Source: JAVKSM01 sp039583705 (GTDB lineage Bacteria; Actinomycetota; Actinomycetes; Mycobacteriales; Pseudonocardiaceae). Taken from it: DNA of 48,659 nt. Under the pieces are notes generated by a model. That model was given only the letters and a program-made list of their open reading frames with translations. It did not search any database and was not told the DNA's origin. Positions within the stretch are counted from its first letter, which is position 1; the number at the start of each line of letters is the position of its first letter. Location of the stretch: the NCBI GenBank assembly GCA_039583705.1, contig JAVKSM010000004.1, forward strand, positions 1 through 48,659. The letters are read 5' to 3'. A program made the translations under genes and the position numbers. Below are positions 39,018-48,659 of the stretch, piece by piece.

Positions 39018-39731
39018 GACGAGAATCGTGGCGCACTCCTCGCAGCGCACCACCTCGTCCGGTGCCGCAACCCGAATCCGGCCCAGGGCGGTGCGGTCCA
39101 GCTCCAGGCGGCAGGCCCCGCACCGCCGGGCCGACAGCGGCGCCGCGCCGGTACCGCTGCGGGCGCGGATCCGCTCGTAGAGCTCGACGAGCTCGGTGGG
39201 CAGCTCCCGGAGCAGCGCCGTCCGGTCGTCGGTGCGCCGGCGCTCGTCGACGTCCAGGTCGCTGAGCGCCTCGTCGCGCACCTTCCGCACAGCCGCCAGC
39301 TCCTCGTCCGCGGCGGCCAGCGCACCCCGGCTCCGCTCGGCCTCGGCACCGGTGGCCTCTCGGCGCTCCATGACCTCCAGCAGCTCGTCTTCGAGCACTC
39401 CCTGGCGGCGCTGCAACGTCGCCAGCTCGTGCTGGACGTCGGTGAGCTGCTTGGCGGAGACCTCGCCCGCGGTCAGCAGGTTGCGGTCCCGGTCCTCGCG
39501 GGACCGCACCGCGTCGACGTCACGCTCCAGCCGTCGGATCTCACGGTCGAGGTCCGACAAGGCGGTCTCGACGGCGACGAGAGCGTCCCGGCGGCTCCGC
39601 ACCGCAGCCTCGGCCCGGTCGAGCCCGCCCTGTTCAGGCAGGCTGGCACGACGGTGCCGGATCCGGTTGAGGGCGGCGTCGGCGTCGGCGAGCTCGAGCA
39701 GCCGACGCTGCACGGCGGGGTCGGCGTTCAC
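38994..39731 (-). CDS. C4-type zinc ribbon protein with long coiled coil
   Basis: This 245-residue protein corresponds to Rv2229c (DUF164/zinc-ribbon family, named CdsZ in recent mycobacterial work). Residues about 15-185 are a long, heptad-rich helical hairpin (RRLERDVDAVRSREDRDRNLL and similar). The C-terminus is a zinc ribbon with C204, C207, C230 and C233 (RRCGACRLELDR and VVRCEECATIL). The biochemical role is unsettled; links to RNA or ribosome-associated processes have been proposed. Its start overlaps the end of the Nif3-like gene by 4 bp, so the two are coupled. Confidence 0.88.
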   Translation of the reverse strand: MNADPAVQRRLLELADADAALNRIRHRRASLPEQGGLDRAEAAVRSRRDALVAVETALSDLDREIRRLERDVDAVRSREDRDRNLLTAGEVSAKQLTDVQHELATLQRRQGVLEDELLEVMERREATGAEAERSRGALAAADEELAAVRKVRDEALSDLDVDERRRTDDRTALLRELPTELVELYERIRARSGTGAAPLSARRCGACRLELDRTALGRIRVAAPDEVVRCEECATILVRTAESGL

Positions 39732-40867
39732 TCCGGCGTCCTCCCGTGCGTGGTCCAGGGATCGGTGCGGATCCGGGAGACGAATATCTCGACGCTACCC
39801 CCCAGCGCACGCCGCAGGACGCCGGCTGCCTGCTCACACCACGGCTGCTCCGAGGCCCAATGTGCGACGTCGACGAGGGCCGGCGCACCGGCAGCCGCGA
39901 GGAGGTGCTCAGTGGCGGGGTGGTGGCGCAGGTCGGCGGTCACGTAGCCGTCGACGTCAGCGGCCCGCGCCGCCTGCAGCAGCGAGTCACCGGCGCCGCC
40001 GCAGACCGCGACCCGCCGGATCGGGCGCTCTGGCGCTCCTGCCCCGCGCACCCCCCACGCCGTCGCCGGGAGCGCGGCCGCCACCCGGTGCAGGAAGAGC
40101 TCGAACGGCTCGCTCTCGGCCAACTCCCCGATCCGCCCCAGACCGCGGCTCGAAGCCGTCGCGGCGAGCTCGACGACGTCGTAGGCCGGCGTCTCGTAGG
40201 GGTGAGCGCTGTGCAGGGCGTGTACCACCACTGGCCGCAGGTACCTCGGCAGCACCATCTCCAGCCGGGTCTCGGCCACCCGTTCCAGCCGCCCTGCCAC
40301 ACCGATCGCCGGACGAGCGGCGGCGCCCGGCAGGAACTGACCGGTGCCCTCGGTGCTCCAGGCGGCGTGACTGTAGTTCCCGACGCATCCGGCCCCGGCC
40401 TTGGCGAGCGCGTCGAGCACCCTGCCGGCGTCCCCGACGGGCACGAAGGTGATGATCTTGTCGAGAGCGTCGGCGGCCACCGGCTGCAGCGGGCCGGTCA
40501 CCTGGAGCCCGAGGCTCCCGGCGAGCGCGTCGGACACGCCGGGATCGGCGGTGTCCGCGTTGGTGTGCGCGGTGAACAGCGCCACGCCGGCCCGCACCAG
40601 CCGATGCACCATCCGCCCCTTGGGGTCGCCGGCCGGTACCCCGTGCACCCCGCGAAGCAGCAGCGGGTGGTGGGTGACGAGCAGCTGCACGTCCTGCCCG
40701 AACGCCTCGTCGGCGACCTCCGGAACCGGGTCGACCGCGACCAGCACCCGCCGGACCGGCTCGTCGGGGTCCCCGCACACCAGCCCGACGGCGTCCCACT
40801 CCTGCGCCAGCTCGGGCGGGTAGGCGGCCTCCAACGCCGTGACCGCGTCGCCGACCGTCGAGCTCAC
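39728..40867 (-). CDS. Nif3-like dinuclear metal-centre protein
   Basis: The protein has 379 residues, the long form with an insert domain (about 130-250, CutA/PII-like) within the Nif3 core. Metal-ligand motifs are LLVTHHPLLLRG near residue 85, FTAHTNADTA near 118, and DLRHHPATEHLL near 310. The family is often called GTP cyclohydrolase I type 2-like, but its reaction is not established. GTG 40867 opens V-S-S-T-V-G-D. It lies 18 bp downstream of the cobC-like gene and overlaps the zinc-ribbon gene by 4 bp. This cluster is conserved in actinobacteria (Rv2229c-Rv2231c). Confidence 0.9.
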   Translation of the reverse strand: MSSTVGDAVTALEAAYPPELAQEWDAVGLVCGDPDEPVRRVLVAVDPVPEVADEAFGQDVQLLVTHHPLLLRGVHGVPAGDPKGRMVHRLVRAGVALFTAHTNADTADPGVSDALAGSLGLQVTGPLQPVAADALDKIITFVPVGDAGRVLDALAKAGAGCVGNYSHAAWSTEGTGQFLPGAAARPAIGVAGRLERVAETRLEMVLPRYLRPVVVHALHSAHPYETPAYDVVELAATASSRGLGRIGELAESEPFELFLHRVAAALPATAWGVRGAGAPERPIRRVAVCGGAGDSLLQAARAADVDGYVTADLRHHPATEHLLAAAGAPALVDVAHWASEQPWCEQAAGVLRRALGGSVEIFVSRIRTDPWTTHGRTPE

Positions 40868-40885
40868 CGGTCCACCCTCCCACGA

Positions 40886-41962
40886 TCACCTCACGCCGCA
40901 CCGTCGCCCCACTCCAGCGCCCCGCTCCAGCGCCCGCCCCAGCGCTGTGACCAGCGGCGCGGCTTCGGCCGGTGGCCGGACGGCGACCCGCAGGTGGTCC
41001 GGGCCCAGCCCCGGGAACGTCGCGGCCGGTCGTACCGCGATGCCGTCAGCCCGCAGCGCCCGCCGCACGCCCTCGCCGTCAGGCACCCGCACCAACAGGA
41101 ACGGACCCGCCGCCGGGGTGTGCACCTCGACACCGGGCAGCATGGCCAGCGCCGCGACGAGCTCGTCCCGGTCCCGGACGCCCTCGCGGGCCGCCCGCTC
41201 GGCTTCGGTCACGGCCGCGGGCTCGCAACAGGCCAGCACCGCCTCCAGTTGCAAGGTGCCCACCGGCCACGGCGGGCGGAGTGCACCGAGCCGTGCGAGC
41301 AGGTCAGGGGCGGCCAGCGCGTACCCGACACGCAGCCCCGGCAGTGCCCAGCTCTTGGTCAGGCTGCGCAGCACGAGCAGCCCCGGGGTGTCGGCGTCGC
41401 GCGTCAGGGACTCGGGCTCGCCGGGCACCGCCTCGCCGAAAGCCTCGTCGACGACGAGCACCCGGCCGGGCCGGGCCAGGCTGCGCAGCACCGCTGCGGG
41501 GTGAAGCACCGAGGTCGGGTTACTGGGGTTCCCGATGACGACGAGGTCGGCCTCGGCGGGCACCGCCTCCGGGTGCAGCCGGTGGCCGTGGGCGGCGTGG
41601 GTCACCACCCGCCGCACGGGCAGCCCGGCGGCGCGCAGCGCAACCTCCGGCTCGGTGAAGCCGGGGTGCACGACGACCGCATGCCGCGGCCGCAGCACCG
41701 GCAGCAGCGCGAAGCCCTCGGCAGCCCCGGCGAGGATCAGCACCTCGTCGGCGCGACGGCCGTGGCGGGTGGCGACAGCCGTGCGGGCGGCGAGGTCGTC
41801 GGCGACCGAGGGGTAGCGCCCGAGCCGGGGCAGTGCCGCGGCGAGCCGGCCGAGCAGCCACGGCGGCGGCGTCGTGCCGCGGACGTTGACGGCGAAGTCG
41901 AGCAACCCGGGCTCGGCGTCGGTGTCGCCGTGGTGCCGCAGCCAGGGATCCACAACGGGCAC
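40886..41962 (-). CDS. cobC: Threonine-phosphate decarboxylase-like aminotransferase (CobC type)
   Basis: This 358-residue fold-type I PLP enzyme corresponds to mycobacterial cobC (Rv2231c). In cobalamin synthesis such enzymes make (R)-1-amino-2-propanol phosphate from threonine phosphate. The N-terminus reads WLRHHGDTDAEPGLLDFAVNV, typical of the family; NPSNPTSVLHP near residue 145 and VVDEAFGE near 171 bind the cofactor, and the PLP lysine is K203 in SLTKSWALPGLRVGY. A histidinol-phosphate aminotransferase-like role is possible but less likely given the neighbouring RNase HI/phosphatase. It is probably first in the four-gene minus-strand unit and is divergent from the hydrolase-ABC gene by 42 bp. 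Confidence 0.85.
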   Translation of the reverse strand: MPVVDPWLRHHGDTDAEPGLLDFAVNVRGTTPPPWLLGRLAAALPRLGRYPSVADDLAARTAVATRHGRRADEVLILAGAAEGFALLPVLRPRHAVVVHPGFTEPEVALRAAGLPVRRVVTHAAHGHRLHPEAVPAEADLVVIGNPSNPTSVLHPAAVLRSLARPGRVLVVDEAFGEAVPGEPESLTRDADTPGLLVLRSLTKSWALPGLRVGYALAAPDLLARLGALRPPWPVGTLQLEAVLACCEPAAVTEAERAAREGVRDRDELVAALAMLPGVEVHTPAAGPFLLVRVPDGEGVRRALRADGIAVRPAATFPGLGPDHLRVAVRPPAEAAPLVTALGRALERGAGVGRRCGVR

Positions 41963-42004
41963 GCTAACTGGTTACGGTGCCACCGGCTCGCCTACCGTCG
42001 ATGC

Positions 42005-44778
<2,774 letters not shown>

Positions 44779-44782
<4 letters not shown>

Positions 44783-45630
44783 GCCAGGTCGCGGGCGCAG
44801 CCACCGGCTACCGAGCAGCACGCACCCTGTCGGCGCGGGTCGAGCTGGTCCGCCAGCTCCGCCGCCGCCGCACCCAGCTCACGCTGGGTTTCCTCGTCGT
44901 GCTGCCGTTCCTGCTGTGGGGCGCCTTCGAGCTGGGCAACAACACCTCGCCGACCGGTTCGGTCAGCCTCGTCGACCTCGCCCGCTCCGGCGGCCTGAAC
45001 TTCGCGGTGTTCGCGCTGTTCGCCTCGGCCAGCTTCCTCCTGGTCGTCGTCGTCGCACTGTTCTTCGGCGACACCGTGGCCAGCGACGCCTCCTGGTCCA
45101 CCCTGCGCTACCTGTTGGCCGCACCCGTGCCCCGGCTGCGGGTATTGCGCGGCAAGGCCGAGGTCGCCGCCGTGCTCTCCCTGCTGTCGCTGGTCCTGCT
45201 GCCCGGGGTGTCGCTGGCCGTGGGCGTCATCGCGTACGGGTCCCGCGAGCTGGTGTCGCCGACCGGGGAAGCGCTCTCCTTCGCCGTGGGGACGGGCCGG
45301 CTCGCACTGGCCGCCGGCTACCTCGCCCTGCACCTGGCGTGGGTGGCGGGCCTGGCACTGCTGCTGTCGGTGTGCACGGACGCGCCGCTGGGCGCCGTCG
45401 GCGGGGCCGTCCTGCTCTCGATCCTGTCCCAGATCCTCGACACGATCAATGCGCTCGGTGGGCTGCGCAACTGGCTGCCCACGCACTACACGTTCGCCTG
45501 GGCCGACCTGCTCACCTCCGACGTCGACTGGGACACGATGGCCCGAGGTGTGTTCTCGGGCCTGGCCTATGGCGCGGTCTTCACCGCGCTCGCCGCCTGG
45601 CGCTTCACCACCAAGGACGTCACGAGCTGA
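44779..45630 (+). CDS. ABC-2 type transporter permease
   Basis: This 283-residue membrane protein has about six hydrophobic segments (QLTLGFLVVLPFLLWGAFEL near residue 35; FAVFALFASASFLLVVVVALFFG near 77; VAAVLSLLSLVLLPGVSLAVG; LALAAGYLALHLAWVAGLALLLS; LGAVGGAVLLSILSQIL; and one near the C-terminus). DTVASDASWSTLRYLLAAPVPR is the typical cytoplasmic stretch of ABC-2 permeases. GTG 44779 overlaps the stop of the hydrolase-ATPase gene (GTGA), so the two are coupled and almost surely form one transporter: two fused hydrolase-ATPase chains with two permeases. It converges on uvrB. Confidence 0.88.
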
Positions 45631-45716
45631 CGTCGCAGCACCGCCACACTTCTCCCCGGTCGGTCCCCCGGTGACCGCCAGGCGGGGTTGGGTGGTGGGT
45701 GGGTGAGGAAGTGCCG

Positions 45717-47891
<2,175 letters not shown>

Positions 47892-47962
47892 GCCGTCGAG
47901 GGTAGGCCGCGGCGCCGACGAGACCGGGCCTGGCCGCACCTCGGCGGCTATTCTCGGCTCCC

Positions 47963-48499
47963 GTGTCCGTGCATCCGCCGAAGGTGGAGACCTTCGACGT
48001 CGCCGCGGGCACGAACACCGACCCCAAGGGTCTGCTGCGAGCTGTGGACGACTACCGCGAGGAGCCCTTCGGGCTCTACATGGCTCGGCCGATGGTCGGG
48101 CACCCGAGGAGCAGCTACGTCGAGTCCTGGCTGTTGCCCGGCTTGGGGCTGCGGGTGACCGACTGGTGGTGGCGCCCCGGGCATACCCGGGACCAGATCC
48201 ACTACGTGGACGTCGTCGACATCGTGCGCAGCGGTGCCGTGTGGCGCACCACCGACCACTACCTCGACCTCGTCGTCCGTGCCGGGCGACCCACCGAAGT
48301 GGTCGACGTCGACGAGTTCGTCGCGGCGCTGGCCGCCGGGCTGCTCGACACGGCCAGCGGGGAACGGGCGTTGCACGCGACCATCCGCGCCTGCACCGGC
48401 ATCGCCGGGCATGGCCACGACCTCGACGCCTGGCTCGCGTCACACTCGATCAGACTGACGTGGCGCAGCCGCGGCGGCAGCGCCGGGCCGGGAGGCTGA
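47963..48499 (+). CDS. DUF402 family protein
   Basis: The protein has 178 residues, from GTG 47963 (V-S-V-H-P-P-K). The DUF402 fold is suggested by YVESWLLPGLGLRVTDWWWRPGHTRDQIHYVDVVDI followed by the acidic stretch DHYLDLVVRAGRPTEVVDVDEF. Related proteins include nucleoside-diphosphate phosphatases such as Ntdp, which bind a metal through acidic residues, but the reaction here is not shown. It is divergent from uvrB by 71 bp, as the DUF402 gene is in mycobacteria (Rv1632c beside uvrB). Confidence 0.8.
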   Translation: MSVHPPKVETFDVAAGTNTDPKGLLRAVDDYREEPFGLYMARPMVGHPRSSYVESWLLPGLGLRVTDWWWRPGHTRDQIHYVDVVDIVRSGAVWRTTDHYLDLVVRAGRPTEVVDVDEFVAALAAGLLDTASGERALHATIRACTGIAGHGHDLDAWLASHSIRLTWRSRGGSAGPGG

Positions 48500-48505
48500 C
48501 GTGGG

Positions 48506-48659
48506 TCAGTGCGTGGGCCCCGGTGGGTGCTCGGTCGGCCCCGGTTTCGACGTGGGGCCCCGCGAAGGTTCCGGTGACGAGATGGGTGGTTGGTGCTCGC
48601 GGGACGAGCTGGGTGGTTGGTGCTCGCGGGACGAGCTGGGTGGTTGGTGCTCGCGGGAC
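48506..48659 (-). CDS. C-terminal part of an unknown protein with Ser/Pro-rich 9-residue repeats
   Basis: A minus-strand frame enters from the right edge and ends at TGA (48506-48508), 6 bp after the DUF402 stop. It reads SREHQPPSSSREHQPPSSS, then REHQPPISSPEPS, RGPTSKPGPTEHPPGPTH. The repeats are 27 bp (9 residues). It looks like a disordered, proline- and serine-rich tail of a protein encoded beyond the window. The family cannot be told from the tail, and a non-coding minisatellite remains possible. Confidence 0.4.
   Translation of the reverse strand, partial: SREHQPPSSSREHQPPSSSREHQPPISSPEPSRGPTSKPGPTEHPPGPTH
48579..48659. repeat. 27-bp tandem repeat, three copies, running off the window end
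   Basis: Three consecutive 27-bp units start at 48579, 48606 and 48633. The second and third are identical and the first differs by one base (GAGATGGG in place of GAGCTGGG). The unit length is a multiple of three and encodes a 9-residue repeat on the minus strand. The array continues past the right edge, so the copy number is unknown. Confidence 0.9.

Noticed and set aside
39746..42004. Upstream extension of the hydrolase-ABC frame over the Nif3 and cobC-like genes
   Set aside because: It is antisense to two clearly real genes and lacks any domain; the first sensible start is GTG 42005.

Overview
The window is very GC-rich, gene-dense DNA from an actinomycete, most likely of the order Pseudonocardiales. 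GTG starts are common, genes overlap by 4 to 8 bases, and the gene order largely follows the well-known mycobacterial segment ilvE-gcvT-pepB-sucB-(epimerase)-lipB-lipA-DUF4191-(RDD)-glnA1-glnE-glnA2-peptidase-panB-(rnhA/phosphatase, zinc ribbon, Nif3, cobC), recalled from memory as Rv2208 to Rv2231c. It is ordinary chromosomal backbone into which a few accessory genes and several decayed genes are inserted. It contains one 100-N assembly gap (13832-13931).

Layout. 1-2.6 kb: the 3' end of cobS, then ilvE and gcvT on the minus strand. 2.7-11.6 kb, plus strand: pepA, lpdA (E3), sucB (E2 with two lipoyl domains), a TIGR01777 epimerase, lipB, lipA and a DUF4191 membrane protein. This groups lipoate synthesis (LipB, LipA) with two lipoate-linked enzymes. 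A decayed MNT/HEPN toxin-antitoxin relic sits between lipB and lipA. 11.8-13.8 kb: a secreted sedolisin-type serine protease, followed by the gap. 14.0-25.8 kb is a nitrogen block: an RDD membrane protein, glnA1 with a clear GlnR operator, glnE (the GS adenylyltransferase) and glnA2. It is interrupted by an antiporter relic, an orphan MceC-type gene, an SPFH/band-7 relic, a P450 and a CrtI-like oxidoreductase. 25.8-36.4 kb: a lipoprotein peptidase (TAP/CaeA type), nadE, panB, a sigma-factor relic, and the glutamate synthase pair gltB-gltD. 36.6-37.0 kb: rnpB (RNase P RNA) on the minus strand. 37.0-42.0 kb: a TSUP permease, then a minus-strand cluster of threonine-phosphate decarboxylase-like cobC, Nif3, C4 zinc ribbon and RNase HI/phosphatase. 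42.0-45.6 kb: a two-gene ABC system in which an extracytoplasmic alpha/beta hydrolase is fused through a transmembrane helix to the ATPase. 45.7-48.5 kb: uvrB and a DUF402 gene. The right end runs into a 27-bp coding minisatellite.

The most unusual intact element is the hydrolase-TM-ATPase fusion with its permease (42005-45630). The most distinctive pattern is four gene relics (9.4, 16.3, 18.1 and 30.2 kb). In three of them the two ends of a family are joined by an internal deletion plus frameshift, and only a C-terminal stub remains of the fourth. All assignments come from reading the sequence and remembered family motifs; no database search was run.
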